This document shows positions 34,261 to 46,389 of a DNA stretch of 64,000 nt, one piece after another (the first letter of the stretch is position 1; each line of letters begins with the position of its first letter). A model generated the notes under the pieces. It saw only the letters and a list, made by a program, of their open reading frames with translations. It was not told the DNA's origin and did no database searches. The stretch lies in contig NW_025335941.1 of assembly GCF_004798865.1 (NCBI RefSeq), positions 7,537,052 to 7,601,051 of the forward strand, written 5' to 3'. The position numbers and the translations under genes are program-made. The stretch comes from Varanus komodoensis (lineage: Eukaryota; Chordata; Lepidosauria; Squamata; Varanidae).

Positions 34261-36188
34261 GTTCAGGATGTCTCCAGTATGACCGCTGGGAGTGAAAATC
34301 TGTGACAATAATAGGAGACTGTTGAAATCGCACTTCACCATTCTTTCAACATTCTTGCTTTTAAAAATTACATAAGTGTGTGTGTTTAATTAAGAGAGAA
34401 AGCAGTAGTTATGTAATGTTTTTAAGGTCATTAATATGAGAACACAGGAAAAATCAACTTTGTTTACATTTGACTTTTCCACTGACTGGAGAGTTTTTCT
34501 GTTTGTTAAACAAGCCATTGCTTAGCAGTGGTGGAGTAGCTTACATAAACTAAATGAGCCTCGACCACTTAAGGTGACGGCTTTTGAACCACAGCTTCAC
34601 CATATAATGTGCCAAGGTCTTCGGGATGTGTGAAGTTTTTTGTTTGCTTGCTTTTTCCTACTGGCAAACATCAATCACTCAGGAGATCTATCCCTCATCT
34701 TTTTCATATGCATGACTTTCAAGGAAAAGCCATGGATGAGAAATAGTCCAAAGGGTCCAACTAAGGGGTTTGCTTTATTTACTAACATCTGTTGGAAATA
34801 ACATTATTCATGAGTGCAAACCCAACATGCACTTTTGCAGTGGCACCTTCATTCATTTTAGCATGAGTTGCACAGGGAGGTGTTACAGCAACAAGGCTCT
34901 GACTGTGCATTCTGCCAGTGTAACCCCTTTGTCCTACAGAGGGATGTGACATGTGCTAAATTCGTTATTAAATAATACTGATTCTGGGCATTGAAGGAGA
35001 CAGTTTTGGTTACTGATGAACAAGAACCTTATTTTTTTCCTAGCAAGATATAAAAAATGAACAAATCTTTATGCTGTTAACTTCTGATAGCCTTACTATG
35101 GGGTTGTACTGAACTATAATACATAAATTCTCAATAAACTGGAACCAGTATAGAATGTTGGACATGGACCAAAGAGATGTGGAAGGGGAGGGCAGCTCCT
35201 GCTTTCCTCAGCTATTAAACTTTCTTCAGTGTAACCAATTCAACTGTATTGTTGTGATAAAATGGAATAAACCCATGTATGCTGCCATGTAGTTTTAGAG
35301 GCAGGGCAGCATACAACTGTAATAAATAGACAAAATTGTGCATTGTAGAGTAAAATGGAAGAAGTGGGTGTGCAATCTGAGAAAGGAAAGGAATCCATTT
35401 TTATGATTGAATGAGTGACGTCTATGCACAGAACTTGAGGTCCCCAGAACTTGACAGTTTGTGTTTTCCCTGGATGTAAAATGTTACCCATCTTCTTGCT
35501 CACGCCACTGAAAGGGCTGGGGAGGATATGAGAGAGTTCTCCCCGTGAGGCAGTGGAGAGAGGCTCTCTTTCAGAGGAGCCATGTGAGCCAATAGTGGCC
35601 TGTTCCTGGCCTTTGTAAAGCAGCTCCAGTTTCTGTTTCAGAGGACCTCCTCATTTTCATTTCACTGTGTTACATGGTTGAACCGCTCAACTGTAAAAGC
35701 CACCTTGTGACTATGCCTATTTTTTGTTCCTTTGGTAAAATTGCCAGCACACATGCCATCCTCACAGGGAATTGAATTGATTGCATAGCTTTGGATCAGG
35801 ATCAAAAAATGAAATGTGCATGGAATGAATTAATAGAATCTTGGATCCGTTCTGACAATTGATAGTTTTACACACAATTATTTTTAATTGAAGTTTAATT
35901 GCAGCAATGGCATATAATCATTAGTGCCTGTTGCATCCATTGCTTTAAAGAGACGTTAATGAATGCTTTCTTCCTTTTACCAGGAGTTTCCCTTAATCTC
36001 TTTCTAAGCAAAACGTAGCACATCCATATTGTGTGGAGTATCTTGACAAGCAACCCATTTTGTTTGGCAGTTCTAGGTAGACAAACGCAATTGGTGGCAA
36101 CTCTAGAACTTTTTGCAGGAGAACTTGGGACAAGATTCCCTTGGTGGCTCCTGCTCCTTGGCAGCAGGGTGGCTCCCTGTGCACCACC
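34261..36188. other. Unassigned sequence
   Basis: About 1.9 kb with no recognised repeat or exon. Confidence 0.35.
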
Positions 36189-36475
36189 CAAATTTAGACA
36201 GAACCATGATATAAATAGAAACATAGCAGAGGAGACGGACCTGGTGATCTGTGTGCTTGTTGCTTAGTTTACTGTTCAAGCACTCACTGTTGAATGGCCA
36301 CTCTAGCCCCCTGTTCTTCTCCTCTTTATGGTTCTCTAACTTTAAACCACCCATGGACTCTGGGCAGTCCATCAAACAGTGGACAGCCTCTAACAGAGAA
36401 CTGTCCTCTGACAGCTCTCTCAAACAGGACACTTGGCTGCTCTACATGGAAGATTACTTCTGGGCCACTTCTTCT
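36189..36475 (+). repeat. Y-family repeat, copy 6
   Basis: aaatttagacagaaccatga and ataaatagaaacatag are followed by ggtgatctgtgtgct, then gtggacagcctctaacagag, aactgtcctctgacagctct and aacaggacacttggctgct. It shows the right half of the family better than the other copies. Confidence 0.6.
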
Positions 36476-36494
36476 CATTTGCTTAGTTTGCTTA

Positions 36495-36497
<3 letters not shown>

Positions 36498-36547
<50 letters not shown>
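36498..36547. repeat. (TC)n microsatellite
   Basis: About 25 uninterrupted TC units. It accounts for the SLSLSL-type open frames here. Confidence 0.95.
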
Positions 36548-36549
<2 letters not shown>

Positions 36550-39500
36550 GCCAGTGGGGGCTTCACCCCTCTCTTCTTGTTGGAGAGGGCAGCTGGAAAG
36601 GCAGTAACAGCAAGAGTAGATGTAGCAGGTCCAGGCAGCTCTGGGAGGCAGCAATCAACCCCCTGCTAGTGTCTTGACTCCAGCAGGTACCTGACATATG
36701 CCAGTCTCTGATGTCAGCCCAGTGAACCCATTGCCCTGGCTAAATGCAGTACAGCCTTAAAAATGAGAGGCAGTGCCAAACTGAGTCTACTGTTTATGTG
36801 CTTTAGTTGCAATCTCTGTGACAAAGCCAGATATAAAGGTCTGCATAAGGTTCCTTATTGCTCCACTCCTGTTCTTTGTTCTGATGTTCTTTTCCATATC
36901 TAGGAATGCTTTTTTCACAGAATAGCCTTTTCTATCGCATCGTACCTAATCTTTCAATATTGCTAAGTACTTTGAAAACAGTAGTTAAATCCTCTCAAGA
37001 CCATGGCAAGATTAGAGAATTATCACAGTGGACTTTATAGACCAATAATCTAAGGTACAAAAAAGCTTATGTGCTATAACTTCCCCTCTGGGTTCAAAGT
37101 TAGTGGCAGAACTACATTTAGAACTTCTGCCCTCCCACAACTGAATCATTAGGCTAGAATCCTTCTTAGGTTTGAACAGTGCTATAAGCAGAATGTGAGC
37201 TCCTTAATGGATTTACCTCTATTTCACCTGCAGTTCATAGTATGTTTTCCGTGCGCAAGCTTCCTTGTTGCTTCTCCCCACTGTCTAATCAGCATCATTT
37301 GCTTCCTTGTGTTCCTGCTATGTGCAATTAATGGAAGATAGAACTAGCTGGTCCTATCCAATTGTAATCTGACAAGGAGCCAGGCAACTGTGCTTTTCCC
37401 TGAGCTATATTTACTCAGAACTCCTCAGTCAGGTGGAGATTCAGGTAAGAACAGATTGCAGTCACTTTCCCAGTTCTGAGGTACAAACATACGTATAAGA
37501 AGAACCTGCATGTTTTGGAAATCAACATTTGTATTCTAGTGTAAGCAAACTGTGCATGAAACAACATTCCTGCTCCCTCAGCTGTATCTGTTGAAAAATA
37601 AAGGTAGCTAAGTCGAAATCTAAAATACAATAATTTATGGATTAGCATACTGTCTGAAAAACTCACTAGCCAAGTAAGGATACCTTGAGAACAGAATATG
37701 GACTCCTTTGTTAGTACCTGGTATCGATTTATGGACTATATTAGAAAATGCTTTCACTAAAAGAAAACCAGCAAATAGACAAGGTATTGGCAGGACTCCT
37801 TTTCAGGAGATGCAATCTGTCTCTAATCAATGACTAACAAATTGTCTAACTTTCGATAATCTGACTATCCTTTTTGGATGTCTTTGTCTTACCCTTGGTT
37901 TAAAAATGAAGAACTACAAGAAGTGAGTGTAAGAAGTGTTGAAGTTAATCACTAAGAAGCCTCTGGTCAGCAAACTGAGCAAATACCCAGGTTGCTATGA
38001 CCCGATGCATTCTATTTCCCTTAGATTTTAGTAATTACTTCTAAATGTTTAACTGCACATACAGCTTTATGTATATAAATACAAAATCTAAACTTCTGTC
38101 CATATGAGAAGAACATGTGTCCTCTTTTTTGGCAATCTTCTTTTGCATCTTCTCTTTGCAGGGAACGCACAGGTGGTCACCCTAGGAAAAGGCTTCCCTT
38201 GCTTGGAGGCCCTGGTGAGCTTCTAGTCATACTAGACATTATTACATTAGATGGGCAAAAAGCCTGACGTGCTATGTGGCAGTTTCCTCTGATTTGGAAG
38301 GATAAATCTGAGTGTAATTCAGATGCAATCCAAAAAAATCATCTTTCCCCATGGTTTTAGGTGCAAAGGATATGAGCACAAATGTGTCTCCATCTGCTTT
38401 GCTTTGCAGTCCTGACACTGAGGCTTAAAACGAGATGAAAACAGAGCTCACATGAGCTACACTCGGGAGAACGGCAACCTGGAATTGCTTTGGGACCCCT
38501 CAAGGTTTTCAGCTGGATTTCCTCTCAGCAAATGAGAGAGGTCATTAGGTTATGTTTCTTTATGGTGCAAGCACAGAAACGGTCTGTTGCCTCTGTTATA
38601 CTCTGATAATTTTGTTTTCCTAGTGAGTTTACCATTGATCTGACATCGCATTACATTTTATCCCCATTATAAAATGAGGTATAGTGCAACTGTTTTTCAT
38701 TAGTGTCTCAGACAAGCTGCACAGGAACTTGCTCTGGTCTGGTTCATGAAGGGGTGAGGAGAGGCAGGGCCCATACTCGTTACTAGCTCTGCTTCCTCTG
38801 CAGGAGTGCCGTCTTGGTCTTAGTCTATTCATTGGTATACTGTATTTCCCACAATGCACTGTGCTCATAGCAGTTCACAAAGAAACCAAATGCAATATTC
38901 ATGATTATAATGAATGCCACATTAATGTGATTGCAATTCATTTAAGGCATATCAAACATTTAAATCAGCACAATGCATGCCAATAGGTCTGTTAATATCT
39001 AGTCCAAATATCAGTGTTATTCTCATACTTCACTAAATTGTTCATGTTAAGAGACTGAACAATAACATTCCTCATCTATACTAAACTTACAGCAAAAAGG
39101 TAAAAATTAAAACAAATTTCTGGGCATTTCAGATAGACTCAGATGACAAAAATATACATTTCTCTCACCAAGGTCACATATTTCCTGAAGATGGTACAGA
39201 GGGTATCATCTATCTGAAAAGTTGCCCTGTCCAAATCTGGCATTAAGATAAAATGTCATCAGAAGTAAGAGCTGAGCATTGAAGCTGACCATCAGCTGCA
39301 CCTGGTCAACAGACTAAGCAAGAAACATAGGCTACCAGGTCACATTCCTTCCCAGTATGCCAAGATGCACCGTATTTGTATTTATATCATAATACCCATG
39401 GCTAAATTCTCATCTAAACATATAAACTAAGTTATGCAACTTTTGTGCAAATTTTCATCTTTTGTCTTCGTTTTGCGGGTGGTAGTTATCTTCAAGTTTG

Positions 39501-40911
39501 ACACATCTCAAGTGGCCACCTGTCTGCATGGCTGAGCACAGAAAGGACCCATGGGAAAAGGAACCATGGTCCCAGTTGTGTGATACAATGACCAATTCCA
39601 ATGTGTGATAAAGGTTACCAAATGGGAAATGGGCAGCACTTGATAATAGGGAAGGGGTGAAAGAGGTCAATCCGAGAATATCAGTCTCACAGAAATGCCA
39701 GATAATATATTCAATAGGTCTAACAGAAAAAAAGCAGCAGAATACTCTACTAAACAAGTTAACATAAACTTTGTACTGTCTGTGGTAGATTAGTGAGAAC
39801 ATATACAGACAGGTAACATGTATTGTCTTTATTAAATGTTATTGCAGTTCATACCTGCCCAGTATAACAATGAGAAGTCTTGAAATTCCCAAGGATCTGG
39901 CCAGAATTCTGCAATGAAAGACTGTGGGAAGAGTTGTGAATTTTTAAAATTCAAGTAAAAGACTGAGGTTGACATATCTAGATGATCATTTTGACTGTTT
40001 GTTTTGCAATACAGTTTGAGCTTTGAAAATATATTGCATTGTTGGGTGACTTTTGCAAAATTGTTTCATGTCTTACAGCATGGTCCCCAATGTCCTGCAT
40101 TTGCAAAACACAAGACTTGAAGAACAAATATCAATAAAGCACTATGTTTGGCTTAGTTCTTTAATATATGACCTGCCTGAAGGATAAAGAAATAATAGCA
40201 AGCCCATTATTTGCTGGAGTGTGAAGAGCAGACTATTTGGTTTCTCTTTTTTTTTTTTCAGAGTTCCTTTTAATGCACTGTTCATGTTTCTTACTGCACT
40301 ACCCCTTTGCCCCATCTAAGCCCACTTAGGTTATCTTAAACAAACAAACAAAACCAAATTCCATTGAGCATCTTGGCATGCAAGGAAAGCACACATTATT
40401 TGTGTACCATTTTTTTCTAGCTGTGATAGAGGAGAATTAAGAGCATTTTTTTAAAAAAAGTCATGTACAGAGGTCTCCTTCTTTCAATTCGTACTTCAGT
40501 AGTGCAAAAGAGAGAATGGACAAGACCTACAGCATCACATTTCCCTATAGGTCCAGCTTCATCACTATGTATCTAGGCATCCATTTGACTGTCATGAGGA
40601 CTGCTTTCTGTTGGATGTTTGTCACGTCTTGATTGTTCCCAACTTATCCTGACATTTTCAAAGCCCACAGAAGAACCACCAACTAATGGTGGGAATAACT
40701 CAGTAGGGACCTTCCATTTTGGCTGCAGAGAAATTGCAAAGGTTAACGAGTAGTTGGATAATAGTGAAGGGCTTGTCATGGCCCAGCATCAGAATCTTGA
40801 ACTGTTTATAGTAGAAGTTAGAGGCATGGTCAATGCTAATATGAAAGTCTCATGGTACAGAGTAAGTAGGTCATCTGAAGTGTTATTGTAGCACTACATT
40901 AAACCACGCTG
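36548..40911. other. Longest repeat-poor stretch
   Basis: About 4.4 kb in which no repeat family, RNA gene or exon was recognised, apart from a T run near 40247-40258. It is AT-rich with few CpGs. Candidate place to look for conserved non-coding sequence. Confidence 0.35.
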
Positions 40912-41015
40912 AGCACTACCGGGATTTGGGAATTCTATTGGAAAAAATAACCAGTGAAGAGGGATGAAGAGAGTTGTGAGCCCAAACATCTGGAAACAGA
41001 GGTTGCTCACCCCTG
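40912..41015. mobile_element. P-family palindromic MITE, right half
   Basis: agagagttgtgagcccaaac and atctggaaacagaggttgct, ending cacccctg, match the right arm and end of the P family. The left arm is missing. Confidence 0.5.
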
Positions 41016-41228
41016 CCTCACTGGAGAAGAATAGCTCTCTGTGAAAGAAATGGCATTATTTATGAGGTGTGCACTCTGGCATTGGTGGTACATTTCTTGT
41101 TGTCCAATTGACCATTCTGGTTGCCAAGCAGAGGTGGCCAGAATTGAACAGGTTTGTAGGGAAGACTTATTAGTACCTCTGGATCAGCAAGCTGACAGAC
41201 CGGGGAAAAGAGGAAGTGTGGCCATTGG

Positions 41229-41277
41229 AAATTTATTTATTTATTTATGTATTTATTTATTTATTTATTTATTTATA
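41229..41277. repeat. (TTTA)n microsatellite
   Basis: About twelve units with one TGTA interruption. No LINE 3' UTR was recognised beside it. Confidence 0.95.
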
Positions 41278-41376
41278 TGTGGAGAATTGTCCATCATAAC
41301 TGTGGACAATGTGTCTTTTAAGTCACAGGGCAGCATCCATTCTACCAACAGGATACTGGTGGTTTGTGACACAAGT

Positions 41377-41481
41377 GAAAACAAGCAAAAATACTTGTTC
41401 GTGGAATGGGTGAGTGTCTGCCAGCTACGCTCACAGACACTCACCTGTTCCATTCTGGAAATGAGCATTTCTGCTTGTTTC
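41377..41481. repeat. Long imperfect inverted repeat (hairpin MITE?)
   Basis: The left arm 41377-41420 (gaaaacaagcaaaaatac...gggtgagtgtctg) pairs with the right arm 41434-41481 (cagacactcacc...gcttgtttc) across a 13-base loop, with a few mismatches and small indels. Part of the right arm recurs at 33728-33775, which suggests an interspersed element. Confidence 0.75.
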
Positions 41482-41608
41482 TGGGGTTGCCATGGGAACA
41501 TTGTGCTAATGGCAGGTTCCACAAACTCAGTGGAATGAGTAGAGGTGCAAGAGCAAATATTGGACAAGGTCCTGCAGTTTGTTCCTCAGTGGCATACCTC
41601 TATTTCAT

Positions 41609-41720
41609 ATTTTCCCAAAATGGTGGTCTCCCAGTGTGCTGAACTATAGTATGGCCATTGGAATGGTGAGAGTTTTATGCCAAGACATCTTGAGCACACC
41701 ACATTGGAAAAGATTGCTAA
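41609..41720. mobile_element. P-family palindromic MITE, old copy
   Basis: ttcccaaaatggtggtctcc, tgctgaactatagtatggcc, gacatcttgagcacaccaca and ttggaaaagattgc follow the order of P-family blocks with many substitutions. Confidence 0.5.
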
Positions 41721-42539
41721 GTTGTTCCACACCAGGCCTATAAGTTCCTGTGAAGAAATGAAAGTAGAACACTGTAAATATAAACTGTGCTGTAATTAAT
41801 TAAATGTCCTGCCCATCAAGTACCTTATTGTTTTTACATTGCACGTTTTGTCATTGCTTGCACTGAATGGTTTCACAGTCTTGTTCTCTTCATTTGGCAT
41901 CTTCCTGTACAGTTTTCTGTGCTGTGATGTTGTCATTTCTCAAGGGACTCATCTCTCATCTTTTTTTTCTTCTTTCTTTTCTTTTACAAGGCTTTTAATA
42001 ATCTTTTGGCCTGATTGCCAGCTCCTCCGGGCTGCCTGCCATTTGCAGCAGACCACACTGAAGTGATAGGCAGTTTACTAGCGCAGTGCTTGGAAGGGGG
42101 GACCACACGTAAATCTTCTCAAGGTTTTAACCAGAGGATATAGGTACAGCCCAGGCAGCAACAAAAACAGCACGAGGCACATTTCTGCAGGGATGCAACA
42201 AATACTCTGCATGCTGCCAACTCACCCAGTTTAATATCTCTGTGGCGGATGGCTCAGTCATCATGGCTCGCTGTACATCAGCCCCTCCGAAGGGCACCAG
42301 GGCATTGGAAGGCATCAGGTTGGGAACAGAGCTGCTTTTTCACATGAACATTTGGCTTCATCTTCCAAGCGAAAAAACATTCTTTTCCACACCCGTTCCC
42401 CTACAAATTTTATTCTCAATCCAGATATTTGGGGATGTTCTGTGGTACTTGTTTTAAATTATTTTGGTTATTACATTAGTAGCTATTTATTAATAATGTT
42501 TGTACACTATCTGATGCTCACATCTGATACGTACTCCAT
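41721..42539. other. Unassigned sequence
   Basis: About 820 bases. The part near 42240-42340 has higher GC and two overlapping frames but no recognised domain. Confidence 0.35.
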
Positions 42540-43165
42540 TTTGGGGAGGCATTTAAAACTCACCAAATTTTCTGCTTCAGAGAGGAAGTTCCAGGGGGCT
42601 GGTGCCAGGAATAGAAAAGTCCACTTTCTGAATGCTTCATGGCAACATTGTGCAGAATGATCTGCAAGGCCTCCCCTGTTTGGGTGGGTGTATGCAGGGG
42701 GAGGCAGTCTGCTAGGTCTCCTGCTCTTCAGTTGTTTGGGGCTTTGTAGGTTACAATGGAGCTAGTAGGCTGCCAGTGCAGTTCTAGTAACACAGATCTA
42801 CTGTGTAAATAGCTCGATGTCCCATTGAGCCTCCTCCTTGCTCCATTCTGCTATGACTTCCAAGCCAGAGTCAGTGATCTGACCATGATGTTACCACCAT
42901 GGCTAAACTTTCACTATCCAGGAACACGGGCAGCTGTTGGCAGTGGTGGCTTTGAGCCACAGAGGTCACTTGGGCCTCAAGGGATGAAGTTGGAACTCCT
43001 TCAAATTGCATATCTGATCCTTCTTGCAGAGTGAGAACCACCTACCCAAAGGTTTTCTGTCTGATCAGCATTTATTTCTGGTTTCTTACCTGGCACCAAG
43101 ACTACATCCTGATGTAGGTTCAAAGAAATAAAGTTGGGTATCATCAGTATATATGCTGATACTGG
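42540..43165 (-). mobile_element. L2/CR1-group LINE remnant with YTDD motif
   Basis: Near 43110-43160 the minus strand can be read YTDDTQLYFFE, matching the RT catalytic YADDTQLYxS block of L2-type LINEs. Further 3' (toward 42720) ggggctttgtaggttacaat and ggctgccagtgcagttct match the antisense of the RT C-terminal region. Frames are broken; dead copy. Confidence 0.55.
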
Positions 43166-43640
43166 TATATATTTTTCACATATATCTATACTTCCCAATA
43201 TATATTTTCACATGAAAAATAGAGATTACAAGATCTGAGGGCATGAACCTAGAAACTACAATTTTGTAAATACATTTTCAGATCAGATTTGACTACATGA
43301 AAATGCCTCTGCAAATTCCAGCTTTGATACATTTAATTACATTTTGCTCACTTTTTAACAAGGCCAAAATGTGAATTCATGAAGAGCTTTCTTTGTCTTG
43401 TTCACTCAGTTATTTAGGCAATTGCTTATCTGAGTGGTTTGCTAAGTAATCAAACACCAGACTAATCTAATGCAACCCTTGGCTTCATTAAAAGTTACTT
43501 TCTCTAATGAAATAACATATTCCTTGTTTAGTGTCAGCAAACAATCCAAGAAAATGTATTTTAAATATTAAATGTTTCAGTGAAAGTTGTTACTTTAGCA
43601 AGCATCAGATAAAGTTATACTTACCCTTATTTTATACTTA
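43166..43640. other. Unassigned AT-rich sequence
   Basis: About 475 bases with no recognised element. Confidence 0.4.
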
Positions 43641-43893
43641 ATTTATTTATTCATTTTTATTTTATTAGATTTATATCCCACCTTTTTCTTTTTTAAAGAA
43701 CTCAAGGAGGCTTACATCATTCTCCTCCTGCTGCTCTCAATTTTATCCCCCAACAACCCTGTGAGGTAGGTTGGGTTGAGAGTCTGTGACTGGCCCAAAG
43801 TCACCCAGTTGGCTCCATGCCTAAATGCAGACTAGAACCCAGATTGCCTGAGTCCCAGTCCTGCGCTCTTAAGCACTATACCATGTTGCCGCT
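43641..43893 (-). mobile_element. tRNA-derived SINE, near full length
   Basis: The reverse complement gives ggcaacatggtatagtgctt (A-box side), a B box region cagattgcctgagtccc/tagaaccc, gactttgggccagtcacag, cctacctcacagggttg and a tail ending in A/T-rich repeats. Same family as 27987-28220. Confidence 0.85.
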
Positions 43894-43908
43894 ATTATTT
43901 TATTACAT

Positions 43909-43915
43909 GCACATG

Positions 43916-43976
<61 letters not shown>
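43909..43976. repeat. (CA)n(GA)n microsatellite
   Basis: A CA run of about 24 bases followed by about 42 bases of GA. Confidence 0.95.
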
Positions 43977-43978
<2 letters not shown>

Positions 43979-43992
43979 GATCACTGAAACAA

Positions 43993-44440
43993 AAGAGGAC
44001 AAAAGAGGGCAGTGATGTGCATAACATTTGCACATGCTACTGTATATGTGCCTGTACGTGCATACATTGTGTGTGTGTGTGTGTACACATGTGTGGAGAC
44101 AATGAGAGACAGACGAAGTGTGTGCCAGTGTGGTCTGCATTTTCTAGTCCCCATGCAGCCATGAAGCTCCCAGGGTGAATTTGGGCCATTGGTGGACTCT
44201 CAGCCTAGCCAGCTTGCCCTTGTAAGCTGCTCTGAATTGCTTACCAGAGGAAGTCAGGGTGGGGTAGAAATGCAATCTAATCATAATAATATACACCAGG
44301 TGGCTGGTGTGTCCGCCTGTTCGGCCTGCTGCCCAGGTACTAACTGCTGATGGGCAACAGCTCCTATGGATCTTCTTTAAGCTGAACCAGGAGCAGACAG
44401 CCCTTCACACAGAGGTTGTCTCCAGATAAAGGACATACTG
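43993..44440 (+). repeat. Y-family repeat, copy 7, split by a SINE
   Basis: The left part (gtgcataacatttgcacatg) matches the start of Y copies at 33975 and 62840. After a (GT)n tract (44068-44085) and a SINE, the right part resumes: caccaggtggctggtgtgtc, gctgcccaggtac, tgatgggcaac and gacagcccttcacacagagg. Confidence 0.55.
44123..44291 (+). mobile_element. tRNA-derived SINE, internally deleted, nested in Y7
   Basis: tgccagtgtggtctgc (head) runs into ccatgaagctcccagggtga, tttgggccattggtgg, ctctcagcctagcc and ggggtagaaatgcaatct. The tRNA B-box part is shortened. Confidence 0.7.
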
Positions 44441-44642
44441 TTCTGATAACCTTTCAGACAGAGGCCCACAATTACTATGCAACCAGAAGAGATGGGTTGT
44501 ACCCCTCTCTTACAATCTTCAGACAAGTTAAGGCTTCTTTTATTACACTGGGCTTTGGGTCTGTGCTGATTCAAGACACATGTTTAAAGAACTCTATAGA
44601 TAAGTAAGCAATATCCATGTTGACAGTGCTACTTCTCCAAAA

Positions 44643-44961
44643 GGGGAGCGACAGGAATGTATTGATAGCATTAAATCTGTTCCTTCTGCCTTTCACAGAT
44701 TGTCAGGCAATTTTCATTCTGTCACCTGCTCATTGACAGAATTGGATTGGATTTTTTTAAAAGGAATGTATGAAAATTGAGTTCTTCTTTTCGCTTGTGC
44801 AAATGCACACTTGGTCAATTCCCTCCCAGAAATAATAATAAAAAACAGTCCATAAGTCCACAGAATCCACACAATTCAGAAAAATTCTGTGGAATCCACA
44901 AGTTGGAGTCATAGAAATCTAAGCTCATTTGAATCCATTGCATATTTTTCCAGCATCCCTA
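44643..44961 (+). mobile_element. Z-family MITE, copy 2
   Basis: ctgctcattgacagaattgg, ccacagaatccacacaattc and catttgaatccattgcatat, ending ccagcatcccta, follow the Z-family order seen at 12125 and 57858. Interior shortened. No clear target-site duplication. Confidence 0.65.
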
Positions 44962-45408
44962 AGGATGGAGTCCCTGGAATAGTCCCTCCACCTGGAAAGA
45001 TGTGACTGTATCATCTGTAGTTACTGCATATGCATTGCAATACCATCAAGATGTGCAAATATCCTATGGCTGGATGTGAAAGTTCCCCTGTACAGTTTTC
45101 TTTTTCTGCATGCAGCACAACATCCAGAAAGATTATCTCTGCTCTTACAGATTCATTGGATCAGCATGATGAACATGAAATGTATGCAAGTAAGCGAAGT
45201 CAACACTGCCCAAAGTGTTTGGTAGGATCTTCTGCCATATTCTTTTATCAGAGGTGGCTAGCCCTCTTGAGCACCAAGACTTCAGTCACTTCCCTCAAAT
45301 TATTTCTACTGATTTCAATAAAACGTTTAGCAAATAAACACCAAGAAGATCATAGTCTGCTAAACTCTGGAGTTTAGCAGACCAACACTCATTCCACTCA
45401 CTTGAAGC
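44962..45408. other. Unassigned sequence
   Basis: About 450 bases. A 115-codon open frame (45030-45377) has no recognised domain and no supporting context. Confidence 0.35.
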
Positions 45409-45557
45409 CATGTGTTTCACCCCAGTCTGGTGCCTGCCCGGTGTGATACGCTGTTAACTCCCATTATTCTCATCCAGCATGGGCATTGGCTATACTGGCT
45501 GGGGATGATGGGAATTACATTCAATGTAGCTGGAGGGTGCAAGGTTGGCCAAGGCTC
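45409..45557. mobile_element. P-family palindromic MITE
   Basis: gttaactcccattattctca and gctggggatgatgggaatta are the inverted arms around catgggcattggctatactg. The right end gctggagggtgcaaggttgg completes the element. Confidence 0.75.
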
Positions 45558-45633
45558 ATATATGGTATTTTGGAACTATGAATTAATAATTTGCCAACTT
45601 GTTGAGCAACACATAGATTTTAATCTTTTTGGG

Positions 45634-45672
45634 TGTGATCCAATGCATGTTTAGCTGGGCGGGGGGGGGGGG
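45634..45672. mobile_element. Fragment of TGCAATCCTATGCA-type repeat with poly-G run
   Basis: gtgtgatccaatgcatgttt resembles the family start and is followed by a run of 13 G. Only one arm present. Confidence 0.45.
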
Positions 45673-46389
45673 CTGACACTTTCCATCATTTCCCAGGTAA
45701 ACATTCTCTTTTTCTGTTAAACGTGCATAGAACAGAGGCATTGCATGGCTTCTCTCTCCTCTGATCATGTTCTGTGTGTGAAAATAGCTACTATATTCAA
45801 CTGCAAAACATGCAATGAATTCACTTACCAATCTTACATAGGTCCATGATGAGACTGATGACCCAGAAGTGTATTTGGTGTTCAGGGCATCAACAGGGCT
45901 CTTCATTTTGATAAGGGGAGGCTTTAATTCCATTTGTTTTTGGCTGTTAATTGCTTTCTTCCTTTCCTGCCAGCCTTCTGAACAAGTTGTGTGTGCCACA
46001 TATGTGGTGAACAGGGTTTCCTTTCAAAGGGGAGGAAAAAAGTCTAAAGCTGTCACAGATATTATAAGTACATCGCTTCAAAATATGGAAAGATGAACCT
46101 TGATGTTCAAATGAATTTACACTGATATGACTTACAAAGGGTTAGCTCTCTGAATGAAAACAGGGGGTGAGCAATATCATTAAAATTAGCAAACCGCCCT
46201 CATGTCTTATAATAGACAACCCTGTTAAAATGGATTGGTATAAACAGTATTTTCTATCATCTATTACTGCAAAAGAGAATTCAGCTTTGCCTCTGCATGA
46301 AATTTAGTGTTGTCTTTCTATAAATGTAGGCAGATAAATAAACCCAATAAATGAGATTGTGCCAAGAGAAATTGACATTGGAGGTTCTG
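45673..46389. other. Unassigned sequence
   Basis: About 700 bases. A 138-codon frame on the minus strand (45583-45999) shows no recognised domain. Confidence 0.35.

Noticed and set aside
36251-36677. Open frames with long SLSLSL runs
   Set aside because: They are translations of the (TC)n microsatellite and adjacent repeat Y6.
41229-41277. (TTTA)n as a LINE tail
   Set aside because: No LINE 3' UTR could be recognised on either side, so it is listed only as a microsatellite.
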